Source: Clostridium sp. JN-1
GTDB lineage: Bacteria; Bacillota; Clostridia; Clostridiales; Clostridiaceae
Length of the DNA stretch: 64,000 bases
Direction: 5' to 3'
Assembly (NCBI RefSeq): GCF_003718715.1
Contig: NZ_CP033465.1
Coordinates: 2,232,001-2,296,000 of the forward strand
The notes beneath the pieces were generated by a model that searched no databases, had not been told where the DNA came from, and saw only the letters and a program-made list of their open reading frames with translations. Every line of letters starts with the position of its first letter. Position 1 is the first letter of the stretch. Below, piece by piece: positions 46,396-56,400 of this stretch. The position numbers were made by a program, and so were the translations under genes.

Positions 46396-47042
46396 ACCCT
46401 AATTATATCATACAAATCCATATTATTACTTATGTTTACAAAATAAGTATGATTTTTTATATAGGGTGGACTTGTAACACCATCAATATAAGTAATCTCT
46501 ACATATAATCATATCTACACCGAATGTTAGAAGCATGTCCACCCTCTTACCTGTATACTACAAATTGTTTAGAAATATTTTAAAGAGCTATTTAAAGTTT
46601 CATGCATATAAAGACCTGTGAATACTCCCCCAAACGCTTGTTTATTTCGCTAAACAATAGATTTGACGACTGTATCAAGCTTGTGACCCTAAAGAATTTA
46701 CCAAAGGCTCTGCTGCAAGCTTGTACTTTCGTTAAATCTCCCTTTGTTTAGCGAAGTAGTACAAGCGAAAGGCCCTTGAGGAATACCAAGAAGGGGTGGA
46801 CCTGTCTTGCTACGAAACCTTATATGGACATGCCTTTTTAATGCTTGTACATGAAAGGTTTATGCAGGGAGCATGTCTACCCCCCTGCACTCTGCCGGGA
46901 ACCCAAATAAAGGACTAGCTAAAATCGTGTATTTCTTTGCTTTCGGAAGGCTTGGAATTAAGGGAAAGACTTATGAAAGCTTAGAAATACTAGATAGAAA
47001 CCTGTCCTTTTTTGGGTGGCAGTTAAAGTGCCCGAATATATA
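46396..47042. repeat. intergenic element R2, copy B with ~390-bp insert
   Basis: The outer parts match 38100-38361. A first stem AGGGTGGAC/GTCCACCCT spans 46463-46544. The insert (~46577-46977) has its own paired parts: GGGGTGGAC with GTCTACCCC at about 46794-46883 enclosing AAACCT/AGGTTT, and GTTTAGCGAA with TTCGCTAAAC. No protein frame is convincing. It may be a structured RNA carried by a mobile element; copy A would then be a deletion derivative. Confidence 0.6.
46402..46449 (-). promoter_or_regulatory. shared defence promoter box, copy B
   Basis: On the minus strand TTTTGTAAACATAAGTA, then TAATATGGAT, then the extended -10 TGATATAAT. TACTTA and TAAGTA form an inverted repeat around TTTTGTAAACA. 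It drives the PLD/helical/CHAT operon with a ~190-base leader. Confidence 0.7.
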
Positions 47043-47221
47043 ATCGTTATACTATATACATTAGTAACTATATCATTATTAGAATTTAATATCTTTTATA
47101 ACTTGAAATACATATTTAATTTGAGTAATTTTAATATGTCAAAATTTATCTTTATGATACCTTTATAATTGATTCACTAATATTACATTAATATAAGCAC
47201 ATGAACGGAATTAACTAATAG

Positions 47222-47497
47222 ATTTGTATATTTGCTTTTGGACTAGCCTTTGTTTTTAACGCTGCAGAAACTATATATTCTGTATGTTTACGAAATATTT
47301 TATTTTTGGTGGTTATTGATGCAGCAAATAAGAGAAAAAGAAAGTGCTTGTCCAAAGCTTCCTTGCGACTGAAAAGGAGCCTATTATAAGACTTCGGAGA
47401 ACTGCTACCTGGGTTTGGGATGGAATATCCCATTAAATTTGATTTCTATGGAACAGCTTTAATCCTGAGTATGCGAAGAGGTAAAGCTAGTCCATAG
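47222..47497 (-). repeat. dispersed element R3, copy 3 (inverted, diverged)
   Basis: Read on the minus strand it has the same layout as copies 1 and 2, ending GGCTAGTCCAAAAGCAAATA. The terminal stem has a new sequence, CTATGGACTAGCTTTA against TAAAGCTGTTCCATAG, yet still pairs (two mismatches). The frame MGYSIPNPGSSSPKSYNRLL with SRKEALDKHFLFLL keeps the copy 2 frame without indels over its first ~45 codons. Confidence 0.75.
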
Positions 47498-47554
47498 ATT
47501 CAATATTACCTCCACTAACTTAAAACTGTTTTATATACAATTTAATATAAAAAT

Positions 47555-48268
47555 CTACTTGCAATATGAATCAAAATGAATTTTTAATAATTCTTTATCA
47601 GGTGAATTCTCCAAAGGTTCTCTGAATCTTGCACCTTTTAATAAATTCATAATTTTATAATCAGCCTTTACCCCAAACTTAATATTATAATCTTCATCTA
47701 AGAAAAAGTATCCCTTATCAAATAATTTATCATGTTGGGCACACAAACATATTGCATTTCTGGGGTTCCAACGATTTCTCTCGTCAATCTTCCAGGGTAT
47801 AATATGGCTACAAATTAGCAAATCATCTTTATCGATGTCACACAAGGAACATTTATGTCCATATATATTAAGAATATACTCTCGTAATTCATCCTGGCCA
47901 ACCCTTTGCTTAGTTAATACTTCTATTTCAGTATTATCTATGTTGTCAGTATTTAATCCCTTAATTATATTTTTAGCTTTACTCTCTTCTTCAAAGTAAG
48001 CTTTCATTTTTTTTAGGGTCATACAATAATCTCCTGTTGCATTTTTAATTAAAGAGTCTATATCCTTAGTTGCAAGAATTCCTTTTTTATCACCTTTGAT
48101 ATTAAAGTAATGAAGAATGTCCATTGCAACATATCCACCACCATTATCGGGTGCAGGTAACCCTAATATTTGAGACTGAATTTTTCTATGACTTAACCCA
48201 TCAACTAAATATGCTTTCATGACCCTCAGCTTTTCCTCTTCTGTAAACTTGTCTACATACCTAGACAA
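47555..48268 (-). CDS. HNH endonuclease
   Basis: The 237-aa protein has a C-terminal HNH_2-type domain (~140-205): YGHKCSLCDIDKDDLLICSH with CxxC and the first His, IIPWKIDERNRWNPRNAICL with the Asn, and CAQHDKLFDKGYF with the last His. The N-terminal ~100 residues (EEEKLRVMKAYLVDGLSHRK) look like a helical DNA-binding part. The start is TTG, eight bases after GGGAGG. Together with the glycosylase, endonuclease and methylase genes upstream it forms a restriction cluster; whether it is a second restriction nuclease or a nicking repair enzyme cannot be decided. Confidence 0.75.
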   Translation of the reverse strand: MSRYVDKFTEEEKLRVMKAYLVDGLSHRKIQSQILGLPAPDNGGGYVAMDILHYFNIKGDKKGILATKDIDSLIKNATGDYCMTLKKMKAYFEEESKAKNIIKGLNTDNIDNTEIEVLTKQRVGQDELREYILNIYGHKCSLCDIDKDDLLICSHIIPWKIDERNRWNPRNAICLCAQHDKLFDKGYFFLDEDYNIKFGVKADYKIMNLLKGARFREPLENSPDKELLKIHFDSYCK

Positions 48269-48309
48269 ATTTTCTACCTCCCATATCTCTTAGCAGCTTT
48301 AAATTTTCA

Positions 48310-48972
48310 TTATCTATTAAATAAACATATTCCATATTTATTTATAGGGCATGTATTACATAGTGGATTCATATTTTTGCATATTGCCGCCCCAAAATCT
48401 ATTATTGAGTAGGCATATTCTCTAGAATTATCTACATCAAAATAAACAGATGCATATTTTATAATTTCTTTATTTTTGCAAATATCGCCTTTCATGTTTA
48501 AGCCAAGCACCCTATTAAAAATTCTAGTTATATTAGCATCTACTACATATTCACGTTTATGAAAGGCGCAATTCATTACCATGCCAGCTACATAATCGCC
48601 AACTCCGGGGATCAAAAGTATTTCATCCTTGTTATCTGGTATTATGCCACCATAATTATCTATTATAAAATTTGCCGCTTTTATAAGTAGCTTACACCTA
48701 TATCTTAAGCCTAGTGACTTTAAAATATTTTCTACATCTTCAAGATCTGCCTTTGAAAGGGAATTCAACGAAGGGTATTTACTTATAAACTTCCCATATA
48801 CTCCCTTAACATGTTGGGCAGTTGTCCTCTGCAGCATCATCTCAGACATTAATATAAAATATGGATTATTTGTTTCTCTCCACAAAAACTTTCGACCATT
48901 TTTCATATACCATTCATATATTAGATATTTAAATATATCAATTGCCTCATAAGGTTCTATTAACTGTTCCAA
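48310..48972 (-). CDS. HhH-GPD DNA glycosylase, T/G-mismatch (MIG/MutY-like) type
   Basis: This 220-aa protein has the helix-hairpin-helix IPGVGDYVAGMVMNC (~125-138), the catalytic Asp in EYVVDANITRIFNRVLGL, and a C-terminal [4Fe-4S] cluster C-x6-C-x2-C-x7-C (CKNMNPLCNTC...C). At the position of the EndoIII lysine it has Tyr (GDYV), as in the thymine-DNA mismatch glycosylase MIG, so it is probably monofunctional and removes T or U opposite G. Such enzymes accompany C5-cytosine methylases, whose product deaminates to T. The start is TTG after GGGGGT. Confidence 0.8.
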   Translation of the reverse strand: MEQLIEPYEAIDIFKYLIYEWYMKNGRKFLWRETNNPYFILMSEMMLQRTTAQHVKGVYGKFISKYPSLNSLSKADLEDVENILKSLGLRYRCKLLIKAANFIIDNYGGIIPDNKDEILLIPGVGDYVAGMVMNCAFHKREYVVDANITRIFNRVLGLNMKGDICKNKEIIKYASVYFDVDNSREYAYSIIDFGAAICKNMNPLCNTCPINKYGICLFNR

Positions 48973-49118
48973 TAACTTTTACCCCCGCTAAAATAATTAT
49001 TAACTACCATAAAGTAATTCTTTGCCACATCTACTTTGTAGTTTATTTATAACAGTTTGAATATTAACCTAAAATGCTGTTCTGCTACCCTTTATAAATT
49101 TACTATATCATAACTAGA

Positions 49119-49182
49119 AAACATATAAAAACTTCCCAAATTAAAAGATCTTAAACCATGTCAGGAAGCTTTTATATGTTTT
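49119..49182 (-). terminator. terminator after the restriction endonuclease gene
   Basis: Arms AAACATATAAAAACTTCC and GGAAGCTTTTATATGTTT pair with one mismatch around a ~27-base loop. Confidence 0.55.
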
Positions 49183-49204
49183 TAAACTTGTACAAAAAAA
49201 ATAT

Positions 49205-49933
49205 CTATTTGAATAAGTGGCCAAATTCTTCACTATTTTTTATATCCTCTGCCAAAGCATTTATTGTATCTTTCAATAGTTTGGTTGAATCTGCCTCTAT
49301 TGCCACCTGTCCAAAAGCATTTATTAGATCTACATAAAACTTTTCATCTCCAGTAAGGCGATGCCAGAAGTCTTGTCCAACTATTACGGGATATTGGTGT
49401 TCCCTATCAATTTTTTTATAATTTGCATTAAGCTGTCCTTTGTTACCATAGAGTACGCCTACAATTAAATCATCATATTGCAATTTTAACCCATTTGTCC
49501 TCGCAAGATTCTTTACACCTTTAAAATGACCTACTATAGTTTCAACGTCATCTTTATTTATAGTATCTGGACCAGCTTTTATCTGGCAATATTTTTTTCT
49601 ATTATCTATAGAATCTATAAACTCTATATCTATTCCAGAAGTAGTTGATGCAAATCCTTCTAATACTTCATGACAAAATTCCTGTATTTTAGTTCCAAAA
49701 GAAGTATTTATAGATGTACCTAAAACCCTCGGATATATAAGTGCCTTAGCCATGCTTTCAGGCTTATTGTTTCCAGTTAAATAATTAGCTAAATACGTTA
49801 TTAAAAAAGGATTTACTTTAAACTCTTTCAATTTTACTAACTTTTTGGTATTTTTTATGTGATTTTTCCCTATTACATTTTTAAAGAACAATTTAGCTTT
49901 TTGTAAAATTTCCTGTTTTTCATACCCTTCCAA
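49205..49933 (-). CDS. PmeII-like type II restriction endonuclease
   Basis: The ~242-aa protein resembles the PmeII restriction family: FLITYLANYLTGNNKPESMA, then RVLGTSINTSFGTKIQEFCH, and the catalytic region GIDIEFIDSIDNRKKYCQIK, where D...QxK fits a PD-(D/E)xK core (QIKAGPDTI). GGGGGAG lies inside the longer open frame and points to TTG (EGYEKQEILQ) as start. It sits 70 bp downstream of the C5-methylase, its natural modification partner. The recognition site cannot be deduced. Confidence 0.7.
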   Translation of the reverse strand: MEGYEKQEILQKAKLFFKNVIGKNHIKNTKKLVKLKEFKVNPFLITYLANYLTGNNKPESMAKALIYPRVLGTSINTSFGTKIQEFCHEVLEGFASTTSGIDIEFIDSIDNRKKYCQIKAGPDTINKDDVETIVGHFKGVKNLARTNGLKLQYDDLIVGVLYGNKGQLNANYKKIDREHQYPVIVGQDFWHRLTGDEKFYVDLINAFGQVAIEADSTKLLKDTINALAEDIKNSEEFGHLFK

Positions 49934-50001
49934 AATAACTCCCCCAAACATATGTAACAATTTCTTATATTATATCATATATGGTAAAAATCTTAACTAT
50001 T

Positions 50002-51312
50002 TTAGTACAACATATTTAGTGCATTTACTATACACAATCCAATAGATTTCGCAAAATTAACCGGAACTGCATTACCTATCTGTTTATATTTTTGACCTAC
50101 AGAGCCAGAAAAGTTCCAGGTATCTGGAAAGCTTTGTATCCTAGCATATTCCCTAACTGTAAACGGTCTAACTTCGTCAGGATGACACCTCTCTGTTTGC
50201 TTTTGTGCAGGTGAACATGTTAAAGTCAGGCATGGTTCATCCCAACTTATCCTCCTCGCCATTCCTGTCCTACCGCCACCTGAAAAATAACTTTTTCCCA
50301 TATAATTCCTGGCAATATCATCTGGAAGGTCTCTCCAATATCCTCCTGGCGGTACCATGCTAAGCACTTTTTTCTTTTTCTCCGGATATTGAGTTCCTTC
50401 CGAATTTGGTACATTTCTGAGTGCATCCTTAAGTGTCGGAATAAAATCAAATGGTTTAGGGTATTTAAATTTTATATTTAATAGATCATTTCTTACACCT
50501 ATAATAACAACTCTCTGTCTTTTTTGAGCCACCCCATAATTTACAGCATTTAATACTCTATACTCCACATTATAACCAATTTCCCCAAATACATTTAACA
50601 TAGTTTTTAGGGTTTTTCCGTCGTCATGGCTGACAAGCCCTTTAACATTTTCGGCCAGAAACATTTTCGGCCTTACCTGTTTCAATATTTCGGCATAATA
50701 ATAGAACATAGTCCCACGTGTATCGTCTAAACCCATTTTCTTTCCGGCATAACTAAAGGACTGGCATGGGTATCCTCCAGATAATAAATCCACTTCGGCA
50801 TCTCCTATGTAATTTCGTATACCATTATTTGCAACTGTAATTATATCTTCATCAATCACATTCCAATTTGGCCTATTATCTTTTAAAGTATTGCAACAAT
50901 ATTTATCTATCTCAACTAATCCTACTGCATTAAATCCCGCTTTTTCAAGTCCAAGTGCCAGGCCACCAGCACCTGCAAACAACTCTAAGACATTGTAATC
51001 TCTCACTGGTATTATAGTATTATATTGTACATCTAATAGTTCTTCAATTTTATTCACTCTATCATATTTATCTTTAAATAACTTACCTAGATCCATTTCT
51101 TCCTGGATATTTACTATATCATTAAAGTTTACATCTAATGTATTACATAATAAGTTAACATTTTTTTTAATTGGATCAAACTTATCAGATAGTATTAGAG
51201 AGAGTTCATTTTTAGTTATTCCCATCATTTTTGCAAGTTGACTCTGAGATTTTATATTCAATTTTTTCATTTTATAACGAACTTTTTCTTTATTTACAAT
51301 TAACCGTTCCAT
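50002..51312 (-). CDS. DNA C5-cytosine methyltransferase with N-terminal HTH
   Basis: The 436-aa enzyme has an N-terminal XRE-like HTH (residues ~10-60, SQSQLAKMMGITKNELSLIL) and the full set of C5-MTase motifs: I LELFAGAGGLALGL, IV GGYPCQSFSYAGKK with catalytic Cys, VI ENVKGLV, VIII QKRQRVVIIGVR, and X GNAVPVNFAKSIG. It protects host DNA from the adjoining endonuclease and, by position next to drmB, may also be the DrmMII methylase of the DISARM-like operon. The HTH suggests that it represses its own gene; a 9-bp inverted repeat lies just upstream of the start. Confidence 0.92.
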   Translation of the reverse strand: MERLIVNKEKVRYKMKKLNIKSQSQLAKMMGITKNELSLILSDKFDPIKKNVNLLCNTLDVNFNDIVNIQEEMDLGKLFKDKYDRVNKIEELLDVQYNTIIPVRDYNVLELFAGAGGLALGLEKAGFNAVGLVEIDKYCCNTLKDNRPNWNVIDEDIITVANNGIRNYIGDAEVDLLSGGYPCQSFSYAGKKMGLDDTRGTMFYYYAEILKQVRPKMFLAENVKGLVSHDDGKTLKTMLNVFGEIGYNVEYRVLNAVNYGVAQKRQRVVIIGVRNDLLNIKFKYPKPFDFIPTLKDALRNVPNSEGTQYPEKKKKVLSMVPPGGYWRDLPDDIARNYMGKSYFSGGGRTGMARRISWDEPCLTLTCSPAQKQTERCHPDEVRPFTVREYARIQSFPDTWNFSGSVGQKYKQIGNAVPVNFAKSIGLCIVNALNMLY

Positions 51313-51324
51313 TATATTCCCTCC

Positions 51325-51353
51325 AATATGTTATGAAAATATATTAACATATT
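51325..51353. promoter_or_regulatory. inverted repeat, probable operator of the HTH-methylase
   Basis: AATATGTTA and TAACATATT are perfect inverse complements separated by 11 bases and end two bases before the ribosome binding site of the methylase gene, a fitting place for autorepression by its HTH domain. Confidence 0.6.
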
Positions 51354-51570
51354 AATGGTTATTAGTAAATCTCAACCTCGTCCATGATAAGATAAATTAT
51401 ACGCAATTATTTTATCATGTTATTATAAGTACATTTATAGTATTTCTCATATACTTAATTTATATTACCAATTTGTGGAGTAAATTAACAAATTTAATAA
51501 AAAAACTATAAGTTAACCTATATTATAAAAATAAATATTTAACTTACAGTTTTCAAATTATAAATATAAT

Positions 51571-53427
51571 CTAGATGTACCTACTAAAAAATCCAATTTT
51601 CTTATTTTCAAGGTTTCCCACTAAAGTCGTCCTATCCAATAAAACATTGAATTCTTCACAGCTAGTCTCTGGCAACAGCACACAATTATGGCATGCAGCT
51701 AAATTTAAGCTATCCCTTCCCTGGCCATCACTGTTTATGCACACCGGGTCTGCAGAACACCACTTTGCCCTATTTATTGCATTTTTTATGATACGTGGCA
51801 GAAATTCTGGATTTCCTTGCTTGACTAAGCCACCCAAACTTCCTTCTGAATCTGCATCGGCCGTATATATTAATATACCATTCATTTTATTTTCTTCACC
51901 GGGCAAATCGCAATAAATTCTTTCCCTTATAGACGTAGATGAATACCCACATTCAAAACTAAGTTCCCTTATCAAAATATGTGAAAATGTATGTAACAAT
52001 ACAAATTTAGGAGTTATTTTTCTCTTTAATTCAATAGGTTTTTCTTTATTATATCTTAAATCTAACTTCTCAATATTTTTTATAATATGACTGTTACCAA
52101 CTACCCATTTATCTATAAGATCTGAATTTAATTCTATAAATATACCTTCTCCCCTTACTTCATAGGCAGGATACCATTTATCCGTATATTCTTTTATATT
52201 CACCAACTTGGCCTCACCCAAATTATTATCTACTCCCATAATATACTGCTCTGGTGGTTTTATCCTCGTATGTCCAACTAAAGCCCTAACTTCCTTAAGT
52301 TTCTTTACTAGCGTGACATTAGAAAGCTCTGGCATATTATAATCTTTTATTTCCTTAATTTCTGTTTTAAAATCATAGTCGTCAAATAAAGATTTCTCTA
52401 CATTCCCCAAAAGCACTTCATATTCCTCATACCTATAAGTGTTCCTGCTGGCATTATCTATTTCAGCATCACCATTTAGCTTCCTATCAATTATCTTTCT
52501 TATGGCTTCTTTATCATCCTGGTTTATTTCTTCAGCTATAAGGTCTATATAGTCTTCCAAACTATCATCTAAAAATTCTTGGAGCTTTCCTTTCTCTTCC
52601 TTTTTATTTTTCATATTTAAAAAACTCTCAAATTGGTGAGAACTTTCAATTGCAACATTCAGCCTGTCTGAATAAGGAGGTATTACTAAAGAACTTTCTA
52701 TCTTTGCAAAATAAAGGCTGGATGCATTTCTCAAAATAGCCTGTGGAATTTCTCCACAACTTTCATTTTTATCTTTATTTTTACTTTTCCACGGCATCCT
52801 ACAATTGCATTGAAATTCGCTCCCATCTTTATTTTTTAACCTTTTTAGAATATCATGCTTAAATGCGCCCTTTAAAGATTTTATTGTACCACAAGTTGCA
52901 CATTCAACCTTCAAGCTTTCAAGTCCAAGTGTCCCAGAATTAGCCATAACCTTCAAGTGTGCGTGGCAACAAACCTTTTCTTTACCCATGTGAACCCATT
53001 CTTCCCACGGGAAGTCATCCACATGTCCATTTTTACATGCAACTAAAATTGACATAGGAATTATAGGAATATTGCAATTTAAACATTTAGGTATCTTCAT
53101 AAATTTTGAAGTTGAATCGTAGTATTCTTTTTCCCATTCAGATATACGCTGCAGCTTCCTACATCTTGGACAAAAGTACCACTCTGGAAATCTTACAAAT
53201 GGTACCGAAGATTCACCTTGGGGAATTCTAAATCCATCTACATGTAATTTCTTTTCCAGCCTTTCATCATGTATAGTGTTATATTCTCTCCAATATTTTG
53301 GTGCCGCCACCATCAAACTCTGGTCTGTAAAATCCACTATGGCTCCAGGTCCAAAAGTACTTATAAGTTGCCCGAGTCTGATACCATGTGCCGGGTAACT
53401 TAATTTTTCAAAGCTATCATTACTCAT
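51571..53427 (-). CDS. drmB: DISARM protein DrmB (DUF1998)
   Basis: The ~618-aa protein starts with the typical HGIRLGQLISTFGPGAIVDF and has a zinc-binding cysteine set (FCPRCRKLQ, CLNC, CATC) and a C-terminal DUF1998 domain: LLHTFSHILIRELSFECGYS, ILIYTADADSEGSLGGLV, and AACHNCVLLPETSCE. DrmB works with the helicase DrmA in DISARM, where the complex binds and blocks invading DNA. GGAG nine bases upstream selects the ATG of MSNDSFEKL, which overlaps the drmA stop by eight bases. Length is normal for DrmB. Confidence 0.9.
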   Translation of the reverse strand: MSNDSFEKLSYPAHGIRLGQLISTFGPGAIVDFTDQSLMVAAPKYWREYNTIHDERLEKKLHVDGFRIPQGESSVPFVRFPEWYFCPRCRKLQRISEWEKEYYDSTSKFMKIPKCLNCNIPIIPMSILVACKNGHVDDFPWEEWVHMGKEKVCCHAHLKVMANSGTLGLESLKVECATCGTIKSLKGAFKHDILKRLKNKDGSEFQCNCRMPWKSKNKDKNESCGEIPQAILRNASSLYFAKIESSLVIPPYSDRLNVAIESSHQFESFLNMKNKKEEKGKLQEFLDDSLEDYIDLIAEEINQDDKEAIRKIIDRKLNGDAEIDNASRNTYRYEEYEVLLGNVEKSLFDDYDFKTEIKEIKDYNMPELSNVTLVKKLKEVRALVGHTRIKPPEQYIMGVDNNLGEAKLVNIKEYTDKWYPAYEVRGEGIFIELNSDLIDKWVVGNSHIIKNIEKLDLRYNKEKPIELKRKITPKFVLLHTFSHILIRELSFECGYSSTSIRERIYCDLPGEENKMNGILIYTADADSEGSLGGLVKQGNPEFLPRIIKNAINRAKWCSADPVCINSDGQGRDSLNLAACHNCVLLPETSCEEFNVLLDRTTLVGNLENKKIGFFSRYI

Positions 53428-56400
53428 CTTCATCATCTCCAAATACTAATATATCTACACCCGATTGCTTGTCCACATTTCTCATAGATTGGAGGGTTGC
53501 CATAGCTTTATTTTCTCCATCTTTCCCAAATGGTTTTATCAAATTAAATTGTTGGTCTTTATTTCCAGAATACATCAAACTCATATCATCAGGTAAATCG
53601 TCAACCCTACCTGCCCATTGGTCTTCTATTTTGTATATTTCATTCTTTATATCATCTATTTCATTTTGTTTAATATCTTCTGACTCTCCAGCCATGCTAA
53701 AAAGTTTTTCTGCCCTATTTACAATTATATTTTCAACCTTATCTAACCCAGATAAATCTTTTTTAAATTCAGATGCACTTTTCTCACTAGAAAGTCCGAG
53801 TATATGTCTTACCAAAGCTATAAATATAGAATGCAACATCCTATTTCTGGCAGGTTCTGAAAAACACGTCACACTTGTTGGCTCAACATGTTTATAAAAA
53901 GACTGGTGGTAATCATAAAACATTTCATAATGTGACTTATCTCTAGTCCTGGACGGTCCATACAGTGTAAATATAATTCCTGGTTTCTCCCTACCTACCC
54001 TACTTGTGGCCTGTATATACTCAGATGTTAATTTTGGCTGCTGTAAAACCATCATTAAATTTAACCTGGATACATCTAAACCTACAGAAATCATATTTGA
54101 AGCAAGTACAACATCTATTGCCCATTTATTATTTTTCATATTGTCCTCTGAATAATTTGTTTCCAGATCCTTTAACGTATTATTTATCTGGCTGGCAGTT
54201 TTTCTACTGTTAAGCTCCGCTACATTAAATAACTTTCTAGTTGGTTTCCTCCTTAGGAGCCTATTTGAAACTATGTTTATATTATCCTGTATATCCGCCT
54301 GTACAAGGCTCTGTGTCATTCCAAGTTCCTTCAACGTATTAAAATAGCAAACTAATGTCCAATACTTGTCTTTTACATTTTCAGACATATCTATCATTTT
54401 GACTCTATTAGTAAGTGCAGACATAAGCCTAACTTGGGCTGTAGTTAAAGTTTTGCCTACAGGCATTACCCCTACATATAGCCTACCTGGTTTTTCGTTA
54501 TCATCTTTCGTAAAGAAAGAATCTGAGGCATCAAGTCCCGGAGAAGGAAACTGTATAACATCTCTTGCATATAATTGGTTACATTGTTCATTAGCCCTCC
54601 TTATAGTGGCAGTTGACGCTATTATTTTAGGTCTAATACCTTTTTCACTACACAGTGCATCTATGGCAGTTTCATATAGTCCAACTATAGTTCCAAGTGG
54701 ACCCGATATTAAATGGAGTTCATCCTGTATTATTAATTCTGGCGAAAGATTTTTATTTCCCACATCAAGTGCAAATAAACTAGATGACCTTTCCTTCCAT
54801 GTTATCATGGCAAACTTATCTACAGTTCCAAATAACAATGTCGGTGGTGTATCATATATACATTCATCTACTACTTGTACTGGTAGCCCGCCATTTTCGT
54901 CACTAAAAGGGCACTCTTCATCCGGACAAAATATTCTACTTGATTTACCCGTGAAATTATATCCCCACATTCCAACTTCTATTTCTTTTTCCTCCTTATT
55001 TTTATTACTATAATGTATAAATTCTTTTTCCAATTTAGTACCGCACCACGGACATTTCAATAGTTGAAATTTATTATAGTTATCCTTTTTATAATCCAAA
55101 TCAAATTTATTTTTAGCTTTACTTTTTAACTTACTAAATTTTTCTTTGGCATCTTTTTTCGTATTTGGTGTCTGTTTAGAACCAATCCACAGGCCAATTG
55201 TTATTTTTTCGTCACCTAAATTATACTTTTCTTCCCTCCTTATCAATTCACAGGCACATATCATTATACTTGCCCTTATAAATTGCTGAGACGTAAGTAA
55301 TCTCAGTGTATATCTCATTATTATAGTGGTACCTCCCCCATTTTGAGGGTGCCTTAACCGTCTTAAAAATATGGTAAAGGCCGAAAGTCCAAGATATGCT
55401 TCAGTTTTTCCTCCCCCAGTTGGAATCCATATCAAATCTACAATGTCCCTATAACCACAGTTTGGATTTTCAATCGATTCAATACACATGAGTATATATG
55501 CAATTTGAAATGGTCTCCACATGGCTTCATCCGGAGACGAATTTTCATAATCAATTTCAGGAAATTTTTTCATAAGATTTTCAGGTAAGTTACCTGTCAT
55601 TGGGTATCTCTCACCTAGATGTGAATGTAACCTCTGCATTAGAAGTGCCCTATTCATTAAAGAAAATGCAATATATACATTATCATCTTTTTCTATTAAT
55701 TCTATACCCTTTTTCATCCTATTAGACGCAAGTTTGCATTGTTCCATATGTCTTAGTGCTGCATTCTTAAATTTAGAATCCAATGTATTGATTTCTGTAT
55801 TTAATTCTTCTATCCAGTTATCATATAGTGCAACAATCTTGTTTAAATTATTAACTTTGTCCTTCTTCGATAATTTTGATATATCAGATAAATTTTTCAT
55901 AGATAATATTTCTTGTGATTTATCTTTATTTAGCCCTTCTATATCAAAGTCCATTTTTTTAACTTCATATCTCGGTAAAAATGTAGTCCATATTTCTCCA
56001 AGCCCAGTTACTATATCTACATTTTGTCCTGTAGATACACCATGGCCAACTGCATAATTTTTCTTATTCCTATACAAGAGTTCCAGAGACTCTTCTTCTT
56101 TATCCAAGTCATATTTTGAATTTGAAAGATTTCGCTCTCCATTTTCCACGAATTTAATTTCTGGATTATCTAATGTAGATATCCTAATTTCCGGCTGGAA
56201 AATTGATTTTAGATCTCTACCATAGTTCTTATAACCTTCCCTATTTACCAATACAATTGTATAACTGTTTATATCATCTCCATAGTTTCTCCTGACAACA
56301 CATATCTGTAGCTGTGCTGTAATATTTCCCAGGCTTTTACGTTTTATTGGTACCTCAATGTCCTTAGTTGTATAATCTTTATCCATACTTATAATTATAA

